A stretch of 64,000 nt of DNA. Origin: Polynucleobacter sp. UK-Gri1-W3. GTDB lineage: Bacteria > Pseudomonadota > Gammaproteobacteria > Burkholderiales > Burkholderiaceae. The notes under the pieces were generated by a model. It did no database searches and was not told the origin of the DNA. It saw only the letters and a list, made by a program, of their open reading frames with translations. The position numbers were made by a program, and so were the translations under genes. This document shows, piece after piece, positions 52,161-59,876 of this stretch (its first letter is position 1; each line of letters starts with the position of its first letter). The stretch covers positions 224,791-288,790 of the forward strand of contig NZ_JACVQA010000002.1 in assembly GCF_018881595.1 (NCBI RefSeq), given 5' to 3'.

Positions 52161-53249
52161 ATGATCAGTTTACTGTCCGCCTTCTTTTCATCCTTTATTG
52201 CGACTTTGCTCATTATTCGCTTTGAGCATCTTCACAGCCATCTTTCTGCAGACTCTGATTTATCAGGACCCCAAAAATTTCATAAGAATGCCGTTCCCAG
52301 AATTGGCGGAGTAAGCATAGCCCTGGGCGTATTGATTGCGTTACTTCTAAAGCTGCAAGTACAGGCCAATTCCACTATTGAAATCACCCTGCTTGTTTGT
52401 GCTATCCCAGTATTTGCGATTGGACTAACAGAAGACCTCACTAAAAAGATTAGTGTACGTATGAGGCTGTTTTTTACCGCAATAGGCGCGCTCATGGCGA
52501 TCAATCTTTTAGGCATTCAAATTACGAAGCTGGATATACCCGGAATAGATTACCTCTTGGGCTTTTCGCCAATCGCAATTGTATTTACTGTTTTTGCAGT
52601 TACTGGACTGTCAAATGCTTACAACATCATTGATGGCTTCAATGGCCTTTCTAGCATGGTGGGAATGATTACGCTCATGGCACTTGGATATATGAGCTAT
52701 GTACTTGCAGATCCGCTCATGATTTCTTTAAGCTTCATGATGGTTGCGGCAATACTGGGCTTCTTTGTTTGGAATTACCCTAGAGGACTTGTTTTCTTGG
52801 GGGATGGTGGCGCTTATTTAATTGGTTTTTGGATTGCCATCATCAGCATCATGCTGGTATCAAGACATGACAACGTATCTCCATGGTTTGCATTACTTGT
52901 CAATGGCTACCCTATTCTAGAAACCCTCTTTACTATCTACAGAAGAAAAATTCACCAAGGTAAAAGTCCTGGGCAGCCAGATGGCATTCACTTTCATTCG
53001 TTGATTTTTAGACGCGTTCTCAACTCAAATCATAGCGGCACAAAAAAGACAGACTGGTTTACTGATAACGCCAAAACATCTCCTTACCTTTGGGTCCTCA
53101 CCAGCTTCGCTATTGTTCCAGCAATTCTTTGGTGGCAATCAACCCCTATTTTGATTGGATTTTTTGTTCTCTACATCTTGAGTTATGTATGGCTCTATAA
53201 GAGAATTGTGAGTTTTAGAACGCCAGGGTGGATGCATCCAATAAAATAG
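52161..53249 (+). CDS. WecA/GT-4-type polyprenyl-phosphate sugar-1-phosphate transferase
   Basis: This 362-residue protein has about ten membrane helices and the MraY/WecA motifs NAYNIIDGFNGLSSMVG (DGxNGL), FLGDGGAYLIGF and the HxxH-like DGIHFHSLIFRR. It links a sugar phosphate (GlcNAc-1-P or similar) to undecaprenyl phosphate, the first step of a surface glycan. No other glycan gene is in the window. It sits inside the toxin-antitoxin-rich region. Confidence 0.87.
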   Translation: MISLLSAFFSSFIATLLIIRFEHLHSHLSADSDLSGPQKFHKNAVPRIGGVSIALGVLIALLLKLQVQANSTIEITLLVCAIPVFAIGLTEDLTKKISVRMRLFFTAIGALMAINLLGIQITKLDIPGIDYLLGFSPIAIVFTVFAVTGLSNAYNIIDGFNGLSSMVGMITLMALGYMSYVLADPLMISLSFMMVAAILGFFVWNYPRGLVFLGDGGAYLIGFWIAIISIMLVSRHDNVSPWFALLVNGYPILETLFTIYRRKIHQGKSPGQPDGIHFHSLIFRRVLNSNHSGTKKTDWFTDNAKTSPYLWVLTSFAIVPAILWWQSTPILIGFFVLYILSYVWLYKRIVSFRTPGWMHPIK

Positions 53250-53322
53250 ATTTAGATTTTTATAGGGTCACCAGAAATATGCAGCTCAATGATGTAATAC
53301 TATTACCCCCATAGCGGGCGGA

Positions 53323-53556
53323 TTACCTATCAATCGAGCTCATAATCTCATCCATCTTTTCTTGAAGTCTTTTTTCAGACTCCTCTGTCACCTCAAGGAT
53401 GGTCTATATTTCAAGACTTGGATTTTCTGTGCCACCTTTTGCTACATTAGTGAATGCTTCGGTCACCTTTGATCTAAGCTCACCAGCTACCTTGTGATAA
53501 GCAGTCCATTGATCTAAGAGTTCATAAAACAAATTCTGAGCTTCTTCAATTTTCAT
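53323..53556 (-). pseudogene. Third gene of the vapBC operon, interrupted by an amber codon
   Basis: A frame starting at ATG 53556, in ATGA overlap with the VapC stop, reads 50 codons to TAG 53404-53406, then stays open for 26 more codons (TILEVTEESEKRLQEKMDE...) to TAA 53323-53325. The two parts join naturally as a helical, charged protein of about 77 residues, so the TAG looks like a single nonsense change. The family is unknown. The overlap suggests it was translated with VapC. Confidence 0.65.
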
Positions 53557-53960
53557 AATGACAATACCCAATTTTCCAGTGCTAGATTTGGAACTCTTTT
53601 AAACTCTCGCAAATTGTTGGTAACCAGCATCAAGCCCTGGCTGATAGCATGGGCTGCAATATGAATATCATTCTCAACAATGATTTCCCCTTTCTTCTCC
53701 AAGGCTGCTTTAATTTGACCATATTGTTGCGATGCTTTTGCGTCATAAGGCAAAACCTCAAGATGACTGATGAACTCTTCAATTGCTTCTAAATTTTTAT
53801 CCCCGTTGGAACTTTTTTCTGCACCGTAAATTAATTCCGATAAGGTAATGCTAGAAATCGCCATGCGACTGGCATTCGTATTAAAAATTTCCAGCACTTC
53901 CTTAGGCCTACGCTTTAGAACATAAATGACAATGTTGGTATCGAGAAAATACTTGAGCAT
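53553..53960 (-). CDS. vapC: VapC-type PIN-domain toxin
   Basis: This 135-residue PIN-domain ribonuclease begins KYFLDTNIVIYVLKRRP with Asp of the active site, then the SSITLSELIYGAEKS Glu motif, and NDIHIAAHAISQGLMLVTNNLREFKRV with the last Asp residues. It should cut tRNA or rRNA. It overlaps vapB by one base (TAATG), and its own stop overlaps the broken third gene. Confidence 0.92.
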   Translation of the reverse strand: MLKYFLDTNIVIYVLKRRPKEVLEIFNTNASRMAISSITLSELIYGAEKSSNGDKNLEAIEEFISHLEVLPYDAKASQQYGQIKAALEKKGEIIVENDIHIAAHAISQGLMLVTNNLREFKRVPNLALENWVLSL

Positions 53961-54199
53961 TACAAGCTTTCCCTCTCAACTAGTTTTTGTATTCCGCGCT
54001 CATTCATAAAGTCATCAGATACCGCTGGACCATTTAGGAAAAAGTTATCCCAGGTATTTTCAATCGGAGTAATGATCCGTTCGCGACCTCGAATACGCAC
54101 GATTACCTTTTTCACTTCATCAGGCAAACGCGCCTCAGCAGGCATTCTGACTGCCTGGCTTCGATTGTTGGTAAACACCGTTGTAATCGCTATTGTCAT
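53960..54199 (-). CDS. vapB: VapB-type antitoxin
   Basis: From ATG 54199 (AGGAG six bases before) the protein has 79 residues with an AbrB-like N-terminal DNA-binding fold: TTVFTNNRSQAVRMPAEARLPDEVKKVIVRIRGRERII. The C-terminal tail should inhibit VapC. A GTG at 54202 is an alternative. A pair of 13-base repeats upstream may be its operator. Confidence 0.88.
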   Translation of the reverse strand: MTIAITTVFTNNRSQAVRMPAEARLPDEVKKVIVRIRGRERIITPIENTWDNFFLNGPAVSDDFMNERGIQKLVERESL

Positions 54200-54212
54200 C
54201 ACTTACTCCTAT

Positions 54213-54238
54213 GTATATAGCAATAGTATATAGCAGTA
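54213..54238. promoter_or_regulatory. Tandem 13-base repeat before vapBC
   Basis: GTATATAGCAATA (54213-54225) is followed directly by GTATATAGCAGTA (54226-54238), one base different. The pair sits about 14 bases upstream of the vapB start codon and is a likely VapBC operator. Confidence 0.7.
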
Positions 54239-54314
54239 GGCAATGGGTGTAAATACTCTATTTGCCTGAATCAGGCACCCGATACATTGAGTTAGCGAGC
54301 TTAAGTCTTTTAGG

Positions 54315-54488
54315 TCAACGTTTCCAATTGGCTGTAGCTGCCCTATTCATTTGTATCGAGTCCAGGGCTGCTAGCCTTGCAACCTGAACGTAATAGTCTA
54401 AGCCGATTTTTACCACTTCTTGTTTTATATTTTCAAGCTGCTCATTGAGTGCCTGAAATTTTTGGATGCACTCCATGATGTGATGCAT
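54315..54488 (-). CDS. 57-residue helical ORF after relE
   Basis: MHHIMECIQKF begins a 57-codon frame (ATG 54488 to TGA 54315-54317), 13 bases after the relE stop. It is predicted as two helices (about 5-30 and 32-52), with no membrane segment. The ribosome-binding site is weak. Like the third gene behind vapBC, it may be an extra small partner of the toxin-antitoxin operon. I do not recognise a family. Confidence 0.5.
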   Translation of the reverse strand: MHHIMECIQKFQALNEQLENIKQEVVKIGLDYYVQVARLAALDSIQMNRAATANWKR

Positions 54489-54501
54489 TAAGTAACTTCA
54501 C

Positions 54502-54771
54502 TCATCTATAGACTTCACGACGATTTCCAATCTCGATCACTAAGACCATCATCTGTCCGTCTACGATATTGCAGATCACTCTAATATCGCCCACTCTGTA
54601 CCGCCAATATTCACCTATCTTGGGGCCTTTTAAATTTTTACCCAAAGAACGTGGGTCATCTAACGCCGCAACGCGCTCATCCATATAATCAACTACGCGT
54701 AATGCAGTTTGCTTATCTAATTTTTTGAGCTGCTTACTTGTAGACTCCGCGTACTTAATGATCCAGGCCAA
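54502..54771 (-). CDS. relE: RelE-type toxin
   Basis: This 89-residue protein begins at TTG 54771 (AGGA upstream; no ATG is available) with the RelE fold: STSKQLKKLDKQTALRVVDYMDERVAALDDPR and YWRYRVGDIRVICNI, ending VLVIEIGNRREVYR. The RVGDIRV and terminal Arg residues match those used in ribosome-dependent mRNA cleavage. It overlaps the relB end by 17 bases. Confidence 0.88.
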   Translation of the reverse strand: MAWIIKYAESTSKQLKKLDKQTALRVVDYMDERVAALDDPRSLGKNLKGPKIGEYWRYRVGDIRVICNIVDGQMMVLVIEIGNRREVYR

Positions 54772-54982
54772 GATCTTTCCTTACCTGGGTAGCATCTAAT
54801 AGTTTTTCGCTGCCTCTACGCACTCGCTCCATTGTTGCGTCAGCCAAATAAAAATCCTCAAGGTCATCCAACCCGCCCTCAATAAGCTCACGCAAATAAT
54901 ACGATTTAGCCCTACCGGTTTGGGCAACCAATTGATCTAATCTTTGCTCGATCTCTGGATCAAGCCGAATTGAAACAGCCAT
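54755..54982 (-). CDS. relB: RelB/RHH-type antitoxin
   Basis: From ATG 54982 (AGGAG seven bases before) the protein has 75 residues with a ribbon-helix-helix start, SIRLDPEIEQRLDQLVAQTGRAKSYYLRELIEGGL, then a helical tail. It should repress its promoter and bind RelE. A perfect 14-base palindrome lies about 55 bases upstream. Confidence 0.88.
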   Translation of the reverse strand: MAVSIRLDPEIEQRLDQLVAQTGRAKSYYLRELIEGGLDDLEDFYLADATMERVRRGSEKLLDATQVRKDLGLDH

Positions 54983-55035
54983 GATTTTTCTCCTAAAAAG
55001 CACCAATTTGGATATTGTATCGTATGTATAACATT

Positions 55036-55049
55036 AAATACATGTATTT
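55036..55049. promoter_or_regulatory. Perfect palindrome before relBE
   Basis: AAATACATGTATTT is a 14-base perfect palindrome, 54 bases upstream of the relB start, in an AT-rich promoter region. It is a plausible RelB operator. Confidence 0.5.
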
Positions 55050-55523
55050 ATTTAGGGTGTATTTATGGTGTTAGCAGGCCTAGCTACCATCTGAGCCATA
55101 TACCATATAGACCCATGGCAAAGTCACATTTCTGAGAATTGGTTTTAGAAGACCCAGGGTCGAGAAATGATTTGGGTTTATTTTCCGATTTCAGAACAAA
55201 AAACGCGCTTCAAAAATCAATTTTTCGCTTTAAAAAATCGAAAAGTTTTGAATACATTTTCTGAATTATGAAGTTTTTAAAATCAATCTATTTTTTGAAA
55301 AGTTCGTGGACACGCTTTTTTTACTCTTGAATCATCTTTGCTTACTCAATCGAAAGTAGCGTGGACACAGCACTTTAAAAACCCAAACAATAAGAGCTCG
55401 CACTAATATCACCGACCTGACATTAGGCGCTGGAATAGTTCATGCGGTGATTAACGATCCTTTCTCCGCAAAATATGCGGAGAATAGCCCTCATAGTAAC
55501 GGGCGCTCAATAGTTTACCCGCC
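55050..55523. other. 474-base gap with short repeats and a hairpin
   Basis: I see no gene here. It holds CGTGGACAC twice (55305-55313 and 55360-55368), and a strong hairpin CTCCGCA-AAATA-TGCGGAG at 55464-55482. AT-rich stretches around 55180-55290 include TTTTTCG/CGAAAAG dyads. The hairpin is reminiscent of sites found near mobile elements, but that is only a visual impression. Confidence 0.55.
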
Positions 55524-56213
55524 TTACAAGCCCGCTAATGATCTTAGTCGCCCAATAATAATGGCTGAGCGGTCTTGCTCTGTTGCTGTTGGATTTAAAT
55601 GCCATGGTATTTGCGCCATAAAGTCTGGTTCTAGTAGCAGATCTTCGATTTCTTCGCGGATGAATAACTGAACCTCTGCTGAGGCTTGGGCTAATTCACT
55701 ATTCAAATCTGACTTCCCATCTACTAAATTAATGATGTCTTCAATATCGTGATGAGCATAATCGCCCTTGCCACGATCATGAAACGATTCAAGCTTACTT
55801 GCAATAAATAGTGGCGCCGAAATATGTCGCAGAACCAGACCACTAGGTAGCGTCATGGGAATGGATGTTTGCATGGCAAGTTCGTGCCAGCGGTTGCTAA
55901 ACCCTAGAATGGTGGGGTCAGTCGGCATAAGGTCAACTAACACGCCATCTTTTGTCCAGCGGCAGATTACTTGATCATTCTCCTTAAAGCCTGCTTTGCG
56001 CAGAACCTCGCACACTCGGTAGTACTCTGCCCGGCCAGATACCTTTGTCACTAAATCAACATCCAAAGTCGGTCGTGCCGCCGGTCGATTGGTATCGGTA
56101 ATGAGAATACCCACCACCGCTCCGCCAACGAGCACAACGCTATTGCGAAGTTCGCCTAATGCTTGGGCAATACGCTCAATGTTGGCAATATTGGGATCAT
56201 TTTTTAGGTTCAC
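55524..56213 (-). CDS. AbiEii-like nucleotidyltransferase
   Basis: This 229-residue protein has VVLVGGAVVGIL followed by RPTLDVDLVT, the G-G...D-x-D core of minimal nucleotidyltransferases, and a conserved second half with SAPLFIASKLESFHDRGKGDYAHHDIEDIINLV. It is probably the toxin of a type IV-like pair with the regulator gene that overlaps it by four bases. Its target is unknown. Confidence 0.8.
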   Translation of the reverse strand: MNLKNDPNIANIERIAQALGELRNSVVLVGGAVVGILITDTNRPAARPTLDVDLVTKVSGRAEYYRVCEVLRKAGFKENDQVICRWTKDGVLVDLMPTDPTILGFSNRWHELAMQTSIPMTLPSGLVLRHISAPLFIASKLESFHDRGKGDYAHHDIEDIINLVDGKSDLNSELAQASAEVQLFIREEIEDLLLEPDFMAQIPWHLNPTATEQDRSAIIIGRLRSLAGL

Positions 56214-56734
56214 AACCGTTTTCCAATTTCAGAGATAGCCATTTCACGTTCCCTAGCGGCGCCAGCACGAATGGCGTCCACAAGAGCCAGCAATTCGTAT
56301 AGCCCAGAATCTACTTTAACCGCTTGAGTCACTGAGGGATGCAGGGGTAACAAAGATTGCCCCCTTACAGACCCTTCATGGGCAGGCCAAACCAAGGGGG
56401 CTTCATTGCTCCCCACAAAATATTGACTCAGTGGCGCTGCATTGACTCCAGTAGGTACACCGCGCTCAGTAGCGCCAATGACTGCTGGAAACGCATATTT
56501 AACCCCATACTCTATAAATTCACGCAAAGCTGGACCGATAAACTCCATTTTCCCGTTTGATCTTGAAACAAGGCGAGACTTTTCGGCCCTAAGAAAAGCA
56601 GCGTGGATTTCAGAAATTGGCATCGTTAACTCCAGAGCCAATTGATTAAAGGTAAAATTACGCTCTCGGTTTGCAGCAATTTTTAATGCAACTACCAAAT
56701 CTTGGGGTTTAAGCAAGGGCTGTTTAGAGCGCAT
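56210..56734 (-). CDS. Winged-helix regulator paired with the nucleotidyltransferase
   Basis: This 174-residue protein has an N-terminal helix-turn-helix (about 10-60: PQDLVVALKIAANRERNFTFNQLALELTMPISEIHAAFLRAEKSRLVS). The rest has no clear family; the C-terminal helices may bind the toxin. A large inverted repeat flanks its promoter, strongly suggesting autoregulation. Confidence 0.72.
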   Translation of the reverse strand: MRSKQPLLKPQDLVVALKIAANRERNFTFNQLALELTMPISEIHAAFLRAEKSRLVSRSNGKMEFIGPALREFIEYGVKYAFPAVIGATERGVPTGVNAAPLSQYFVGSNEAPLVWPAHEGSVRGQSLLPLHPSVTQAVKVDSGLYELLALVDAIRAGAAREREMAISEIGKRL

Positions 56735-56750
56735 ATTCGTATCTCCAGCT

Positions 56751-56835
56751 AAGTATTCTGTATTCTTGAATTTAGAATTCTACCTAATATAGCCAAAAAA
56801 GACAATCATTCTAAATTCAAGAATGCAGAATACTT
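56751..56835. promoter_or_regulatory. 28-base inverted repeat flanking the module promoter
   Basis: The left arm (56751-56778) and right arm (56808-56835) are inverted copies over 28 bases with one mismatch, separated by 29 bases. Each arm itself contains ATTCT...AGAAT symmetry. They begin 17 bases upstream of the regulator start. This is a likely operator pair, perhaps for cooperative binding. Confidence 0.85.
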
Positions 56836-56991
56836 GACACCATATTTTCAATAAAGCCTAATATTTAGGATATAAAATTATTTTTTTGTATGTAGAATGT
56901 TAAAAAGTATATATTTTTAGTATAAGTTAATTCATACTAAATACCTTGTACATAGATCAGTGCAAATAACGCTCATTTGAAGGTTAGCTAT

Positions 56992-57765
56992 ATGGAAGCA
57001 AATATTAAAAAAAGAAGTCCTCGTGCACCAGGAGTAGCACTAAATGAAGCGTTAGATCGCGTGTTCCAAATTTATGAGGCAGAAAGATTGCACCCAGCTC
57101 CAACCGATGTAGTGGCGCAAGCGCTGGGATATAAGAATGCAAATAATGGTGCTGCACTCACCCTCCTCGCCTCACTCCGCTACCTTGGTTTACTCAGTCG
57201 CCCAAAGGATGGATTCTTAGTGGTAACTAAAGAGGTTGAGGCATATAAATTTGCGCCAGATGAAGCCATGAAGCACTCTTTGCTGATTGGGTTTTTACGT
57301 CGACCCCAGTTATACGCTGAGTTATTAGAGCGTTATAGCTCAGGGTTACCTTCGGATGCCAATTTAAAATTTGAACTCATTCAACGTGGATTTGCTCCTA
57401 ACACAGCAGAAACAGCGTTAACGGTCTTTCGTAAATCAGTTGAATTTGCTGGGTACTTTGATAGCGTGAGCAATCCAATCCTAGAAAATGTATCGATTGA
57501 TAGCAATGTTGAAACATCATGCCCTCAAGCCGAATCAATTGAAAAGCAGGTGGTAGAAATAAAAGCTGCCGACCATTTATCCGAGCAGCCAGTTCAGCCG
57601 TCCTCAGAGCCAATCAATGTTGACAAGATTCCGGTACGATTGTCTGGTGGAAGGCGGGCATGGTTATATATTCCAATACCATTTCATGAGGCAGATAAAA
57701 GTCGTTTAAAAGCTCAGATTGATTTATTAATGACTGAAGAAGATGAGCTTGATCGGGAAGAGTAA
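56992..57765 (+). CDS. Unknown winged-helix-like protein
   Basis: From ATG 56992 (GAAGG upstream) the protein has 257 residues. The first half (about 15-150) is helical and resembles DUF5343-type winged-helix proteins, with RAPGVALNEALDRVFQIYEAE and LLASLRYLGLLSRPKDGF. The middle (about 165-215) is low in order and the end is acidic. A DNA-binding role is plausible but not shown. It is divergent from the AbiE-like pair and shares the region with the 28-base repeat. Confidence 0.6.
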   Translation: MEANIKKRSPRAPGVALNEALDRVFQIYEAERLHPAPTDVVAQALGYKNANNGAALTLLASLRYLGLLSRPKDGFLVVTKEVEAYKFAPDEAMKHSLLIGFLRRPQLYAELLERYSSGLPSDANLKFELIQRGFAPNTAETALTVFRKSVEFAGYFDSVSNPILENVSIDSNVETSCPQAESIEKQVVEIKAADHLSEQPVQPSSEPINVDKIPVRLSGGRRAWLYIPIPFHEADKSRLKAQIDLLMTEEDELDREE

Positions 57766-57887
57766 GATTCTAGCCAATAGTCTGCGCAATAGAGGGCAAA
57801 AATATCAATATCGGCTCAAGATAAATTTTAACGTTCAGATGTTTCTTGATCTGATATTGATTTCAAGCAACCAAAATAGTACATAAC

Positions 57888-58619
57888 CTACTCAAGACCA
57901 TAAGCCAAGACCAAACGCCCTTTAACTTGAACAAAATCAGGATACGCATCTACATTAACATTGGCGATGAACTCCTGTAAATCAGCCGAAATTCTATATC
58001 CCAAACTAATCCTCAATTGAGGGCTCAATAGATTGGATAAATTAACCACATCGTCTAGGTGTTTGCGAATATCGCCAGGACGAATAGGTGCTCCGGCCTC
58101 CTGACTTCGGGTTAAATTGAGCCAAGCCAATGCTTTCAAGGGGATCAAGCGATCTTCAGCAATCCACGTCAGACCCTCCTGCGTCTTGCGCCCACTCATC
58201 ACAAAATCGTAATAATCCCGGTCGAGCAAAATCGCAGACATGTCCGAAATGTCTTCCCCCATGGGAATGGGGCTCAAACGACTACCCTCAAATAACTCAA
58301 CGCCTTCAGGCAACCTTGAAAATAGCTCTACCATCCACGGAAAATTTTCATCCTTTGGCTTCTTAAAGCGATATAACCGAGGACTGCCATCACTCTTTTG
58401 CTTAACTTCGTAGCCACCCGCATCGAAAAACTTCCAAAAAATCTCGCCAAACTCCGGCGTTAATGCCTCCAAGTGCAACACCACATCCAAGTCTTTAGTC
58501 CCTCGAAATGGTACGCCAAACTCCTTCATAGCCAAGGATGCAGCTGTTCCACCAATCAATACATATTGTTCAGAGAACTCTTTAAACCATTGTGTAAAAA
58601 CATCCAAACCCCTTACCAT
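57888..58619 (-). CDS. AbiEii-like nucleotidyltransferase
   Basis: This 243-residue protein has VLIGGTAASLAM and RGTKDLDVVLHL, the G-G-T...D-x-D core. The later DRLIPLKALAWLNLTR segment is like those in related toxins. It overlaps the upstream regulator gene by seven bases. With the other nucleotidyltransferases nearby it is one of four such genes within 21 kb. Their differing lengths and sequences indicate separate families rather than recent duplication. Confidence 0.8.
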   Translation of the reverse strand: MVRGLDVFTQWFKEFSEQYVLIGGTAASLAMKEFGVPFRGTKDLDVVLHLEALTPEFGEIFWKFFDAGGYEVKQKSDGSPRLYRFKKPKDENFPWMVELFSRLPEGVELFEGSRLSPIPMGEDISDMSAILLDRDYYDFVMSGRKTQEGLTWIAEDRLIPLKALAWLNLTRSQEAGAPIRPGDIRKHLDDVVNLSNLLSPQLRISLGYRISADLQEFIANVNVDAYPDFVQVKGRLVLAYGLE

Positions 58620-59611
58620 CTAAATTCCTTTTCTAGATCACTTAGTGCCAATTCAATTCTGGGGTCAGAACTATCTCTGAAACTCAACCACAGTGAAAGG
58701 GCATCTACACAAGACGCGCCTGATGAGATTGAACCTTCTCGGTACATTCTGGGCTCATATGCCCAAATTTGGTAACAGCTAGCCCCCGGCTCTTTTTCAG
58801 GCAAAGGGACAAGGTCCCGCTTAATCTCTTGCCAAGTCTGAGGAGACAAAGCATAACAAGTCTCTTGATCGGAATTAATCGTAGTTAACTTAGACAGAGC
58901 TGAAATCCCTGCCAAACAAATTTCTGACGGGCGCAAGTAAACTGGCTCACGAGTCCAGATCTCCTGCTTCACGGGACTTCTTAAATACGGTTTAGCTTTT
59001 TGCCAAATTTGCTCATGACTATCGTTAGCTCGCAAATATTTACGACGGCCACGGCTAAATTCCTCGAACAACCCCAATTCCACTAATTCAGCAACCGCCC
59101 TAGAAGCTGTCATGCTTGTATATTTCAAAGTAGTTGCAACCTCACTGGGAGCCCACTCCGTTGTCAATTGATGGTTTTGCAAAAACCATAACAACATTGC
59201 CTGCGTCGCAGGGTTGAGTGCACGAACCGGTGCTTGTTTCTTACGGTGAAAGTATTCACGCAAATCAATGCCTAAATCCAAAAGATAGAGCTGATTGCCT
59301 GGCACTAAAAATGAAATTTTTTGCTCGATCAAATAGCGCCTTTCATAAGACGCCAAAGACTCAAAGCACATAACCAGTGGTTGATCACTGGGCAAATACC
59401 TCAATGCATCTCTCATTTGACGTAAAGGGATATTCTTTTTTGGAATTGCCAAAATTACGAAATGGTTCGCAAATTTCATCTGCAAAAACTCAAACTGGTC
59501 TTGAAGCAAGTAAGGTAGTTGCTTAGCCTTTGGGTAGTCGGTTAGCTCTAGATCGGCCATCCCCAAGGTGTTCGTGAGGTAGCGAGCGATGGATTCTCTA
59601 TTAATTAACAT
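58613..59611 (-). CDS. AbiEi-like regulator with winged helix
   Basis: This 332-residue protein carries a winged helix in its middle (about 145-195: QAMLLWFLQNHQLTTEWAPSEVATTLKYTSMTASRAVAELVELGLFEE), with alpha-rich flanks. It is the probable antitoxin/regulator of the overlapping nucleotidyltransferase. A palindrome lies directly upstream of its start. Confidence 0.72.
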   Translation of the reverse strand: MLINRESIARYLTNTLGMADLELTDYPKAKQLPYLLQDQFEFLQMKFANHFVILAIPKKNIPLRQMRDALRYLPSDQPLVMCFESLASYERRYLIEQKISFLVPGNQLYLLDLGIDLREYFHRKKQAPVRALNPATQAMLLWFLQNHQLTTEWAPSEVATTLKYTSMTASRAVAELVELGLFEEFSRGRRKYLRANDSHEQIWQKAKPYLRSPVKQEIWTREPVYLRPSEICLAGISALSKLTTINSDQETCYALSPQTWQEIKRDLVPLPEKEPGASCYQIWAYEPRMYREGSISSGASCVDALSLWLSFRDSSDPRIELALSDLEKEFRW

Positions 59612-59619
59612 AATATAAA

Positions 59620-59646
59620 CACGATAACATTGTTATTGTTATCGTG
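59620..59646. promoter_or_regulatory. Perfect inverted repeat upstream of the AbiEi-like gene
   Basis: CACGATAACA (59620-59629) and TGTTATCGTG (59637-59646) are perfect inverted copies, seven bases apart, nine bases before the start codon region. It is a probable operator. Confidence 0.75.
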
Positions 59647-59713
59647 CAAATTAAAGTTATATAGGCATGGAGGTCTTTTGGATGTGTCGATGAAAATAAT
59701 CTGTGGGTTCATG

Positions 59714-59772
59714 CATAAAGTGCAAGTTGCCCCCCCCATAAGCTGCAAGTTGAGAGACCATAAAGTGCAAGC
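59714..59772 (+). repeat. Three direct repeats with helical phasing
   Basis: CATAAAGTGCAAGT (59714), CATAAGCTGCAAGT (59737) and CATAAAGTGCAAGC (59759) are spaced 23 and 22 bases, so they fall on the same face of the helix. A C tract lies between the first and second. They sit upstream of the nuclease-like gene promoter. They might be protein-binding sites or the end of an insertion sequence. Confidence 0.75.
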
Positions 59773-59811
59773 GCCGCCGAGCCTTATAAACACTGCATCT
59801 CTATTATTAAC

Positions 59812-59841
59812 TTGACAATAAATACTTTAGCGAGCTAGACT
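59812..59841 (+). promoter_or_regulatory. Promoter with palindromic -10 region for the nuclease-like gene
   Basis: TTGACA (59812-59817) lies 18 bases before TAGACT (59836-59841). The -10 region is contained in TTTAGCGAGCTAGACT (59826-59841), which recurs before the recombinase gene and before the truncated ORF at 63830. Confidence 0.75.
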
Positions 59842-59876
59842 ACAAGCTTAACTAATTACTTTAAACCACTATATAT

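Noticed and set aside
53404..53406. TAG as a pyrrolysine or selenocysteine-type recoded codon
   Set aside because: Nothing in the region supports recoding; a nonsense mutation is simpler.
55464..55482. Hairpin as the terminator of the nucleotidyltransferase gene
   Set aside because: It lies 42 bases beyond the stop on the minus strand, but the arm is followed by AAAGGATCG rather than a T run, so a terminator role is weak.
59605..59793. Minus-strand 62-residue frame across the direct repeats
   Set aside because: It spans a poly-C tract and repeats, and no protein family or ribosome-binding site is seen.
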